A stretch of 64,000 bases of DNA from an uncultured Ignavibacteriales bacterium (GTDB taxonomy: Bacteria; Bacteroidota; Ignavibacteria; Ignavibacteriales; Ignavibacteriaceae): the NCBI GenBank assembly GCA_903929035.1, contig CAIYTF010000127.1, positions 1 through 64,000 on the forward strand, read 5' to 3'. Positions 40,576 to 51,000 of this stretch are shown here, piece by piece (the first letter of the stretch is position 1; each line of letters opens with the position of its first letter). Made by a program: the position numbers and the translations under genes. The notes under the pieces were generated by a model. That model worked only from the letters and a program-made list of their open reading frames with translations. It ran no database searches and was not told where the DNA came from.

Positions 40576-42405
40576 ATGAAATCATTTAGAGATAAATTGT
40601 CAAGCGAAATTGTTCTGTTTGACGGCGGAACCGGTACATTGCTTTATGACAAAGGAATATATATTAATCGGTGTTTTGATGAATTAAACATTACCGCCCC
40701 TGAGTTAGTGACTGAAGTCCACAAGGAATACGTTACCGCGGGTGCCGATGTAATTGAAACAAACACGTATGGCGCAAACAAATTCAGGCTGACTCCTCAC
40801 GGTTTAGACAATAAATTATTTGAAATTAATAAACGAGGAGCCGAGCTGGCGTGTGCCATCGCTAAAGATTTGGTTTATGTTGCAGGGTCGGTGGGCCCGC
40901 TGGGGATTCAAATTGAACCTTTAGGTAAAGTTTCATTCACGGAAGCTAAAGACGCTTTCAAAGAGCAAATAAAGGGTTTGATTGCAGGGGGAGTAGATTT
41001 AATCGTATTTGAAAGTTTTGTATCTATTCCTGAGCTTGAGCAGGCGATTATTGCTCTTAGAGAATTGTCTCCCGATATGCCCGTCATTGCACAAATAATG
41101 ATAGGTGATGATTTGAATTTGGTGAATGGGGCTCCTCTATTATCATTTGTTGAAAATATTCAGCATTATAATGTAGATGCACTCGGTTTTAATTGTTCGG
41201 TAGGTCCAAAACTTATGTTAGATGCCCTCGAGATAATTAAACCGCATACATTAATTCCTATTTCGATTCAGCCGAATGCCGGCATACCGCAAAATGTTGG
41301 CGGCAGGAATATGTATATGGCATCTCCTGAATACCTTGCCGAATATGCAAAACGATTTATTCAATCAGGGGCTTCTATTGTTGGAGGGTGCTGCGGAACA
41401 AACGGCACACATATTAAAGCAATGCGCAGGGCAGTGCAGGCATTACAGCCGGCTAAGAGGATGGATATTCACGTTCGTGAGCTTAAAGTAGATTCTACTC
41501 CAAATGTTAAAGTCTATGAGAAAGAAGAGAAAAGCAGATTCTCTACTAAACTCGTTCGGAAAGAATTTGTAAAATTGGTCGAGCTGACTTCGCCAAAGGG
41601 AGCCAATCCCACGCGTGAAATTGATAAAGCAAGGAAGCTGCACTATTTTGGCATTGACGCTATAAATATTCCAGATGGCCCGAGAGCTTCTGCAAGAATG
41701 TCAGCACTTGCTATGGCACTAATGATTCAACGAGATGTTGGAATTGAAACGGTTTTGCATTACGCTTGCAGAGATAGGAATGTCATAGGGATGCAGTCCG
41801 ATTTGCTTGGCGCGTGGGCAATGGGAATTAGAAATGTACTCTCCATTACCGGAGATCCGCCCAAACTTGGTAATTATCCCGATGCAACCGCGGTCTTTGA
41901 TATTGATGCCATAGGGTTAACAAATCTAATTATGCGCCTTAACCACGGGTTGGATTTAACAGGTAATCCCATCGGAGAACCAAGCGGATTTTGTGTAGGC
42001 GTGGGAGTGAACCCGGGAGCTATCAACTTGGATGAAGAACTTAGAAGATTAGATTATAAAATCGAAGCAGGTGCAGAATACGTTATTACACAGCCGGTCT
42101 TTGATATAAAAATATTCGAGCAATTTCTTAAAAGAATCGAGCATATTAAAATTCCGTTGATTTGCGGAATTTGGCCGCTTGTTTCGTATAGAAACGCTCA
42201 GTTTATGAATAACGAAGTGCCGGGTGCTTCGGTTCCCAATGACATTATGGAAAGAATGAGAAAAACTGAGACTAAGGAAGCGGCTTTTGATGAAGGTGTT
42301 GATATCGCGAAAGAAACATTGGCAAGAGTTCGCGGCAAAATAGCAGGAGTCCAACTTTCCGCGCCGCTTGGCAGAATTGACGCGGTTATGAAGATTTTGG
42401 GATAA
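40576..42405 (+). CDS. Bifunctional homocysteine S-methyltransferase / methylenetetrahydrofolate reductase
   Basis: LFDGGTGTLLYDKGI, VGGCCGTNGTHIKAM (zinc Cys motif), C-terminal MTHFR domain (HYACRDRNVIGMQSDLLGAWAMGIRNVLSITGDPP). Confidence 0.93.
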   Translation: MKSFRDKLSSEIVLFDGGTGTLLYDKGIYINRCFDELNITAPELVTEVHKEYVTAGADVIETNTYGANKFRLTPHGLDNKLFEINKRGAELACAIAKDLVYVAGSVGPLGIQIEPLGKVSFTEAKDAFKEQIKGLIAGGVDLIVFESFVSIPELEQAIIALRELSPDMPVIAQIMIGDDLNLVNGAPLLSFVENIQHYNVDALGFNCSVGPKLMLDALEIIKPHTLIPISIQPNAGIPQNVGGRNMYMASPEYLAEYAKRFIQSGASIVGGCCGTNGTHIKAMRRAVQALQPAKRMDIHVRELKVDSTPNVKVYEKEEKSRFSTKLVRKEFVKLVELTSPKGANPTREIDKARKLHYFGIDAINIPDGPRASARMSALAMALMIQRDVGIETVLHYACRDRNVIGMQSDLLGAWAMGIRNVLSITGDPPKLGNYPDATAVFDIDAIGLTNLIMRLNHGLDLTGNPIGEPSGFCVGVGVNPGAINLDEELRRLDYKIEAGAEYVITQPVFDIKIFEQFLKRIEHIKIPLICGIWPLVSYRNAQFMNNEVPGASVPNDIMERMRKTETKEAAFDEGVDIAKETLARVRGKIAGVQLSAPLGRIDAVMKILG

Positions 42406-42587
42406 AGCAAAAGTCCGGCGAATTGTACGATTTGCCGCGGCAAAGGATTTATGAGTTCACTCTACAAAAAAATATGTTTGATGAAAATATGTTGTGTTTA
42501 TTATGCAAAGTCAAACATACGATAAAGTGTTTTGGTTGTTTGTGTAGATTGGACTCATCTGCTTTGACCTGCACAAACCGTTATAGA

Positions 42588-43865
42588 TCAGGTTTTTTCT
42601 TCTTTCGCGTCAATACCGAATAAATCGCGAATGATCGCGATTTTCGCGATGGTTTTCTCGGAATCCATTCCAAAATCTGCTGTTTTTCTCAATTCCATAG
42701 TGGGATGATGCAGTATCTTGTTAATAATTCGTTTAGTAACAATTTCAAGTTTTTCTCTATCGGTTTCGTTAAACCTGTTAATTTGCGATTTAACTTCCTC
42801 GGCACGAATATCTTCAAAATAATCACGCAGTGATTTGATGGTTGGCGCGATTTCAAGCGAATTAAACCAGCTAAAGAATGCGACCAACTCCTCTATGATT
42901 ATTGCCTGTACTTTTGGAATTTCGTCTTTTCGTTTCTTAATATTTTGTTCAACAATGATATTTAGTGAATCAATGTCGTGATAAAATATATTCTCAAATT
43001 TGCGGGCATCAGGGCTGATATCACGGGGGATAGCAATATCCATTAGTATAGTCGGCGACCCGCCGCGTTTTTTGCTTAATGCCGCCAAATCATCTTTGGT
43101 GATGATGAGGTCGGAAGAGGATGTCGCGGAAATAATAATATCATAGTCTTTCAATGATTCTTTAAAAGAACTGAACGGTACAATTCCCGTATGCAATTCT
43201 TCGGCAATTTTTTCTGCTTTTTCAAAAGTCCGGTTCGTTAGTGTAAGTTTGCCAATGCCTTTATCTTTTAAATGGCGTGCTGCAATTTCACCTGTCTCAC
43301 CAAGCCCAATAACCAAAGCAGACTTTTTATTCAGTCCTGAAAATATTTTTTCAATCAACTGAACGGCGGCATAACTGACAGTTATGGCTCCATCGCTTAT
43401 TGTTGTTTCTGTTTTCGAGCGTTTGCCGACTCGAACCGCCGCATCAAACAACCGTTTCAATAGAAATCCTACTGCACCCTGTTCTTCAGCAATTAAAAAA
43501 GATTCTTTGACTTGTCCCAAAATCTGATTGTCGCCAATAAATAGAGAATCAATTCCCGCCGCGACTCGAAATATATGGTTCACAGCTGAGCAAGAAAAGA
43601 ATTTGTGAAAATGTGTGCTATTTATTTCACCAACGGGCTTCTTTTCAATCAGAAAATTTTCTATATGCTCGTAAGTTAATTCATTATTTTTAGGGATACC
43701 GTAAATTTCAGTTCGGTTGCATGTTGATATGATAAATCCTTCATTGAAGTATGAAGCCTTCAATTCAATAAGCATATTCTTTATCTCATCTTGTCTGAGA
43801 TGCAAAGCCTCACGCAGTTCAACCGGAGCAGTGTGATGGTTTACAGAAATACCAATAATATTCAT
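42588..43865 (-). CDS. hemA: Glutamyl-tRNA reductase
   Basis: NHHTAPVELREAL, STCNRTEIYG, GQVKESF, GLGETGEIAARHL. Confidence 0.96.
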   Translation of the reverse strand: MNIIGISVNHHTAPVELREALHLRQDEIKNMLIELKASYFNEGFIISTCNRTEIYGIPKNNELTYEHIENFLIEKKPVGEINSTHFHKFFSCSAVNHIFRVAAGIDSLFIGDNQILGQVKESFLIAEEQGAVGFLLKRLFDAAVRVGKRSKTETTISDGAITVSYAAVQLIEKIFSGLNKKSALVIGLGETGEIAARHLKDKGIGKLTLTNRTFEKAEKIAEELHTGIVPFSSFKESLKDYDIIISATSSSDLIITKDDLAALSKKRGGSPTILMDIAIPRDISPDARKFENIFYHDIDSLNIIVEQNIKKRKDEIPKVQAIIIEELVAFFSWFNSLEIAPTIKSLRDYFEDIRAEEVKSQINRFNETDREKLEIVTKRIINKILHHPTMELRKTADFGMDSEKTIAKIAIIRDLFGIDAKEEKT

Positions 43866-43876
43866 TTATTCAAACT

Positions 43877-44716
43877 CTACTGCAAAGTTCCGGTAAAAGA
43901 AGAGTGAAAACTTTTATAGATAAAATTAGTTACTATTGTTGAAGAAATAGCGATAAGAAATCCCGCGATAGAAAGCGTGACAACTTTTTTCCCCTGCCAT
44001 TTACCCGATATTTTGGATACAATTCCAAACCCGTAAAGCAGCCACACCAATCCGGTGCCAATTAATTTTGGGTCGGAATATGAAAATTTAAGGGCGGGAA
44101 CTTGCGGAAGCCAAACCATACCAACAGCTACGGCAATGGTTAGCATTATAAAGCCAATGATGGCTGAGAAAAAACTTAGCTTTTCCAAAATTTCTAGATT
44201 TGGAAGTCGCCTGAATACCAAACCGAATTTGTTATGTTTTAATTCGTCATAGAGACGCAGATATAAAAATCCATATACCGCGGAAATCGTAATACCTGCA
44301 TAACCAAGCAGTGCTGAAAACACGTGAAACCCGAGATAGGCACTTTTAAAAAGATCGTTAAAACTTTGTTCCCGAATAAATATGCTTGAAATTATTTGGA
44401 ACAACAAAGAAAGAACTATAATAAATAATCCGGTACCGCGAATATCAGTTGCAAGCTCCAGAATAAAATACGAAAAAGTGATAGTGAAGGCGATGACTGT
44501 GAATATTTCAAAAACATTTGTAATCGGCGGATGATGAAATTCAATTGTTCTAACGATCAAATAGATCGCGTGAATCAGAAGCGCGAGGAACAAGAATATC
44601 CTCTTAAAATTGTCAAAATTCTTGAAATCCTTGAAAAAATCCAACAGATATACGCCGAAGCTCAAAGCATAGAGGAACGGGAGGAGTAAGTTGAGTATAT
44701 TTACTGATTCTTGCAT
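43877..44716 (-). CDS. Cytochrome c assembly protein, CcsA/HemX-like
   Basis: Polytopic; FHVFSALLGYAGITISAVYGFLYL; directly upstream of hemA. Confidence 0.8.
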   Translation of the reverse strand: MQESVNILNLLLPFLYALSFGVYLLDFFKDFKNFDNFKRIFLFLALLIHAIYLIVRTIEFHHPPITNVFEIFTVIAFTITFSYFILELATDIRGTGLFIIVLSLLFQIISSIFIREQSFNDLFKSAYLGFHVFSALLGYAGITISAVYGFLYLRLYDELKHNKFGLVFRRLPNLEILEKLSFFSAIIGFIMLTIAVAVGMVWLPQVPALKFSYSDPKLIGTGLVWLLYGFGIVSKISGKWQGKKVVTLSIAGFLIAISSTIVTNFIYKSFHSSFTGTLQ

Positions 44717-44798
44717 AAGTTATTTTATAATATCTTAAAAATTTGTCCTAAAATAGCAAAAGTGAGCGGAGATAACAATACCAAAATGGACCTGTTTA

Positions 44799-44839
44799 AA
44801 AAGAAAAATGGTAACTCGTTATTTTACAACGAATTACCA
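44799..44839 (-). terminator. Rho-independent terminator downstream of tRNA-Ser
   Basis: Minus strand: TGGTAATTCGTT-gtaaaat-AACGAGTTACCA then TTTTTCTTTTT. Confidence 0.75.
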
Positions 44840-44849
44840 AAATTTTCTG

Positions 44850-44939
44850 CGGAGGGACCGGGATTCGAACCCGGGGTAGAGTTTTACACCCTACGACGGT
44901 TTAGCAAACCGTTGGTTTCAGCCACTCACCCATCCCTCC
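44850..44939 (-). tRNA. tRNA-Ser(GCT)
   Basis: Minus strand GGAGGGATGGGTGAGTGGCTGAAACCAACGGTTTGCTAAACCGT...long variable arm...GGGTTCGAATCCCGGTCCCTCCG. Confidence 0.95.
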
Positions 44940-45012
44940 GGATGAATTCTGAAATTTTATTTATCTTTTAAATTTACAAGTTTTCCAATCAATTTCAAAA
45001 TAGAATTTAGAA

Positions 45013-48000
45013 TTATTGAATTGATATTCTCACATCTAAACCGGCTTCATTTGTTGTTGTAGGCGGAACGCGTGCCGCGCCTTCAGGTGTTGTCTTAGAC
45101 CTCTTGTAAAACACTGATAACGTAACCCTTGAACTTATAACATACTTGATTCTTGGCTCCAATGATATACGTGTAGTTCCGTTTTGTGGTGTGCCATTTT
45201 CGTTGAATTGAGCGAGATCATAAAGAATATTGGAGCTCTTTGCTGTTGAATATGAAAAAGAAAACTCAATGTCATTTTTTAATGAAATTCCAAAGAGCGG
45301 TATCTCGAATCCCGACTTTGAGTAGTTAAATGATATACCGATTTCCTTAGAAAAATCTTCAGTTATATTTTTTGTAGTTGCTCCAAGATCATATCCTGAA
45401 CGAGTTGAATATTTAATGTTGCCGGTCATATTTCCACTCCATAAATCATTAAATGTCATATTCAATCCTACTAATGGCTGGAAGCCCATTGTAATTTTTT
45501 GTGACTGTACAACTTGATTTCCTGTCTGGTCTATCTTCCATCCTTCCGTGTATTCAGAAGTATATGAATGGTCTATACTAACCCGCTTAGTAAAACTTCG
45601 GAACAAGATTAGCTTCTCAAGTCCATCCCACGTGATACGCCAATTTGGGCGAGGAATAAAATTAGTAAAGTTTTTCATAAATCCAATTTTCCCCAAAAGC
45701 GGGAGTGTTTCAAATCCTTGTAAAAATGCATTAGATAAGGCAGCCTGGTCTTGCGTTCCTTGGGCATATATTTCGTGTACCCGTTTGACTCCGCTCTTCA
45801 AGAAAGAAAGGAAAAACACCGGTGGCAGCGTAAGAAACGATCTGTTAATAGAACCAGTCGAAGTAACATTTGTAACTGTAACGTGTCCCAAAGAATCGGA
45901 CAATAATGATGTAGATTTGGAAACAGACCATCCAAGTTTCCAAGTGAAATCTATCTTCGCGCCTTCCCATAAAGGTTTGGAGGTTCTTAGATCAATACTG
46001 TTACGCTGAGAAAAATTATCTGTCAGGTTGGCTTTTTTTGCTCTCAACCCGACATCGCTGCTCAATCCAATCATATATAAACGCGATGGACCTTCTTCAG
46101 AGTTGTACTTTATTCCCCAGAAATTCTTTAAACCGTTTCCCGTTCCGCGAATACCTGAGGAACCTAACGTGTTATCATTAGAGAAATTTATCGCGATACT
46201 TTCATAATCAGCTATTAAAATCCTGCCTAATATTTTCAGTGCTAAAAGTCCTTGTTTATAAATTGGACTTTTCGGTTTGACTTGAATTGAATCTTTTTTT
46301 GCCGCGAGAGAATCTTTTTTCAATACGAGAGAATCACTTTTATATGAAACCGAATCTTTTTTTACAAAATTTGAATCAATAACAGGACGGACTGGCTGTG
46401 TACCAACTGTTGCTGATGGATTTTGCATACCCTGTACTTGTCCTGCGGCGGGGGTTTGAGATTGTTCAGTCAATGGATTTTGCCATTCGCCGGGACGCGG
46501 TAAGCCATTTTGCCTTCCTTTTACTTCTCCAAAATCTCTTCCCCGTTCAGGAACTTGCTGTTGCGGTGTATTTGGCTGCTGAGCTGCATTCGGATCATCT
46601 TGAAAAAGCGGATCAAGCAAACTTTTCCATCTTAATGTAAGCCCTAAAGATGTCCTGTTATTATAACCAACAGACCTGCCTAATTCCTCTTGCCTGACAT
46701 CATTGGACCATTGATAACGGACATTATATCCGGCGGTAAGAGTAAGATATTTGCCTAAATCCCAAATATTCGGTAGTCTGGGCGATGTTTTTATATCTAT
46801 ACTTTGGCTATACTGGAAATCTTTACCGAAAAAAGCACTGGTAAATATGTCGCGCCAAATCCTGCTTTCCGGACGCTGCTGTGAGAAAGCATCTGTTTCA
46901 AGATAGCTTAAAGAACTTGCTGCATCAAATGAATAAGTTGTACTAACATTAAAAAATCCATTTTCTGTCATTTTCCAGTTAGATGACAATCCTCGAGTAG
47001 TGGCAAAATCCCTGGCTATAATTTCATTAGCTATGCTGGTGCCGATTGTTCTGTTTGTATTAAAAGACCGTGAACGTTTTGCAGTAATATTGTATGATAT
47101 TGATTGCGGCAAATAATATACACGTGCAGTTCTATAATCGTTGAAATATCCAAATAAACCGCCTATATAAGGCAGTCCCGCGGGATAAAAAGAATAGTCC
47201 GGACTTATATTTAGCGTGTAGTTCATATTGGCATTCCAAAGCCAGCTTCGGCTATCCAAGACTGTTGCATTTCTCGAAAAAGTTTTGTTATAATTAAATC
47301 CGAATGAAAGACTGTTCCAAGTATCGCGAATCAACCAATAGTTGCTCGGCAATTTTAATTTTATATTAGCCACCGTCCACGTTTCCGAAACATTAAGGTT
47401 TTGCGCATCGGTTTCTATATGATTGGCTAAGTTAACAGCCTCTTGCCGGGTTAGATTTGTGTCTTTAAGCAGCTTATCCATTGCCAATTTTTTTGCTTCC
47501 GAAACTTTGATATCTGTTCCTGCCAGATAAAGTGGTTTTCCTATACTTTCAGACCGTGAATAATTAACTTTCAAATTATTATCTTGTCCTCCTAACGGAA
47601 TTATTTTCAACACATCCACGTCAGCTGAAAAGCCCCAAGCCATTTGATCCATTTTTGACCCAAATCGATCAGAAAGACGGTGGAAATATGGGTCAGTATG
47701 ACTAACATTCACGTTAAGCGAAATAACATCTGCTAATTTAAGTGATGCGGAGGCAGTGTAGGCAATGCCTTTGGTATTATCGGCACCAATAACACGGAGT
47801 TCATCTACCCAAATATCGCCGGAGACCGGTTCATTTAGTGCAAGATTGCTGTTTTGCCTGTGCTTAATCCCAAATGAAAGAAACTTAATCGCTGTCAAAG
47901 TCGGATTTCCGCGAACTACATAATAGTGACCGGGTTTACCCGGAACACTTACTTTATAATCCATATTTACAGAATCTCTTATCTGCTTTAATGCTGTTAA

Positions 48001-51000
48001 TTCGCTAAATTTGATATCAATTTCACTCCAGTTCCTTTGGCTCGGGTCCGGTTGAAGCGGCTGACGGTATTCGTAATAATTAAGCGTATCCGTGCCGAAT
48101 CGGAATGACACATCAGAATTATATTCGCTCGTATCCTTAAAATAAGCGATAGATGAGGTTTCATAGCTTTCTGGTGTGTGAATATAAAGTTTCATCTCGC
48201 TATAATTAAACAGATACAGCGGCTGGTAAAGATACTTTATTGCCTGCCGTGAATCATTGACAGCAAGTTTATTAAATCTAAGATTAAGAGACTGCTCGTT
48301 CTTTAAAATATTTTGATCCGGTCTTGTATTATCTTTCTCCCTCTGTACACCACCCGGACTAAAATATTCAGGATTATCTTCAACACTTACCACTGAAATT
48401 GACATTATTGACTTTGTTGTATCGTTTTTTTGCCATTGGTTTCCAACAAGATTAAATTCAGCCATCCTAAAATGGGTTCTACTTGAAACACCGGTAACAA
48501 AAACACGCACCATATCGACAACTGTAAAACTTGGATCACCAACTTTTGTCTTAAATGACTTCAAAGGAACACGAACTAAGTACCATTTATCAGCACTGCC
48601 ACCGCCGCCAGCAATGAATGGATTTACTGATACAGCAGTATCTAATGGAATTTCGTATCTGTAATAGCTGTTAGCATCATCTAAAGTTCCGTTGTGATTT
48701 AGATCCTCTGTATCGGGAAATCTACCCACATCTGTTAATGCCGCGTTTCCTTCAGTTCCATTGATATGCATATAGTCATCTGCCACATAAGTACCTGTTC
48801 TGGAGAACGAAAAATTATCATTGCTTGGGTCGCTATTAGCACTCCCGTACTGATCCCGTTCCTGTCCATCATTCAATCCATCAAGACCGATATCTTCGCC
48901 CTGATCTATAAGTTCATTCAAATTTTTATCTTCGGTATCGAGTCTTCCGTTTGGTATCACGTCTTCAGAAATTCTGCCTAAGTCAATATTGACTTTAGCA
49001 CCTTTAGGTACAACATCCTGCAGCTGCATCCAAAATTCAATAAATTCAATATTCTCTTCATCAAGATTATTCGCTGTTGAAGAAAGCATTTTCATCATAC
49101 CGCCCCAGCTTTTTTCCGGTTCGGTTATTGGATGATTCACGCCGTCAACACCATAATTGTATGCACCGGCAGCATCCGGCTGAAATACAAAATCCAAAAC
49201 AGTAACTGCTTCATCTCCGGTTGCCACTTTCTTGAGCGGCCATATACTTTTATAATTCACGTTTGAAGGAAGCACGTTAAACCACCACGATTTCCCCTTA
49301 TAATCCATTTTTGAAAGACCGGGAAGTGATTCTATTAATGGGTCTAACAAATCGGGGATACTGATGTCTTTCCACGAAGTGTAACTGATACCAATAGGAA
49401 TAATTCGTTTAGCACCTTCAAAATCATCTATATAGGCTACATTGTTCCCATTGTCGCTTGTGATGGTGCTTGTTTTTGTGTTAGGGTTCGGACTCATCAT
49501 AGCAACTTCCCCTGTGAGTTTGAAATTTGACATTTCCTTGGTTGATATAACTTTGTCTATAGCATTTGTCAAAAAGGGCAAATCGCGTGATGTTGTAAAA
49601 TCGAGACCGTAAATAGAGTTGCTGAGAGGCTCTTCACCAATCCTAACCTTGTCACTCAAGGTCTGCTGGCTAAGCGTCAGCATTGAAAAACCTAATTTTG
49701 TGTTTTGCGAAATATCAATCATACCGCGCAACCCGAATAAAGTTTTGGATGCAATCTGAAAAAGATCATTTTCTTCATAAGAAATTTTTAAATTCGCACC
49801 CGGAGCCAACGCGGATTCATTTCTGATGGTTACGGTTCCAATGTTATAATCAACAGTGTAGTCAACTCCATTGGTAAGGTCACGACCATTTAGAGAAACC
49901 TTTACCGAATTCTCTACAATATTGAATCCTAATTGATAGGTTGACTGAGATGAACCGGTTGATTTGCTGACAATGAGAAATTTGTCCTTCATAGTATTCT
50001 GCTTGGCAAAGGTGGTCGAAAGATCATATACATCATTATAGCAAAGGCTTGTATCTGCTAATGGCAAGTTTCTGCCAAAAGGCTGCAAACGAGGAAAAAT
50101 AATTTCACCTGTTTCAGGCAATATTGTTACTCCCGGCTTAAAATCGAAAATACCGTCAGGCTGAGCATTGCCGCTCACGTCAACCAAATCAAAACCAAAA
50201 GCACTTAATAATTTTACATTATTGAGTATAGACTGCGGATCGCTTCCTTGAACTGCATATTTAATATCAAGCTGAAATCCTTCCTTTTTGATATCACGAG
50301 GGCCTAACGGGTAAATATTTTTCAGCATAAGATTCCACGCCTCTGTATTTTCCGGCTGGAGATTTGGCGGCTTTACTAACTTCAGAATTATTCTTTTAGC
50401 CGTATCTGCCTGCGTGGATGAAAGGAACTCGCCATAAAAGAGGTCATCTTCCGCACCAACCATCAGGTTCTCCCTGCGGTAAGAAACCGCGATAGCATCT
50501 TGATCCTGCAAATTTGTCTTGAATGTTATAAAGCCTGTTTCAGGGTGGAGAATATAATCCTGACCTTGCATCAGGCGAACAAAGCGGCCTTTAACAACTG
50601 CTCCCGGGCGGCCCGATGAATCCCTCAAAGACTCAGGATATTTTCCTGCTTCAGTTCGTTCAGGCAAGTTGATATATGCAATACCATTCCTTTCAAGGGA
50701 TTTATCACTAACTGTCTGATATACAGTTTTCCAAACCTCGATATCTTTTACGCGGTATTGCATTGTTATTACAGGCGTAGGATTTCCAAAATACTTGTAA
50801 AACAGATTAAGCTCACTGCCTGCAATTTCCGTTGTATCCGCGTAAACTTTGTCAAGGAAAAAGTGATTTTTGGAATAATCATACGCGTGGATCGTGCTTT
50901 CAGTAGCCTGCGATCCTCCTGATACCGATTTTTCTTTCACTTCACCTTTTTTCTGAGATGCGATAGCCGTGAGTGTCAACGGTCCCATTTTGAAATTAGC

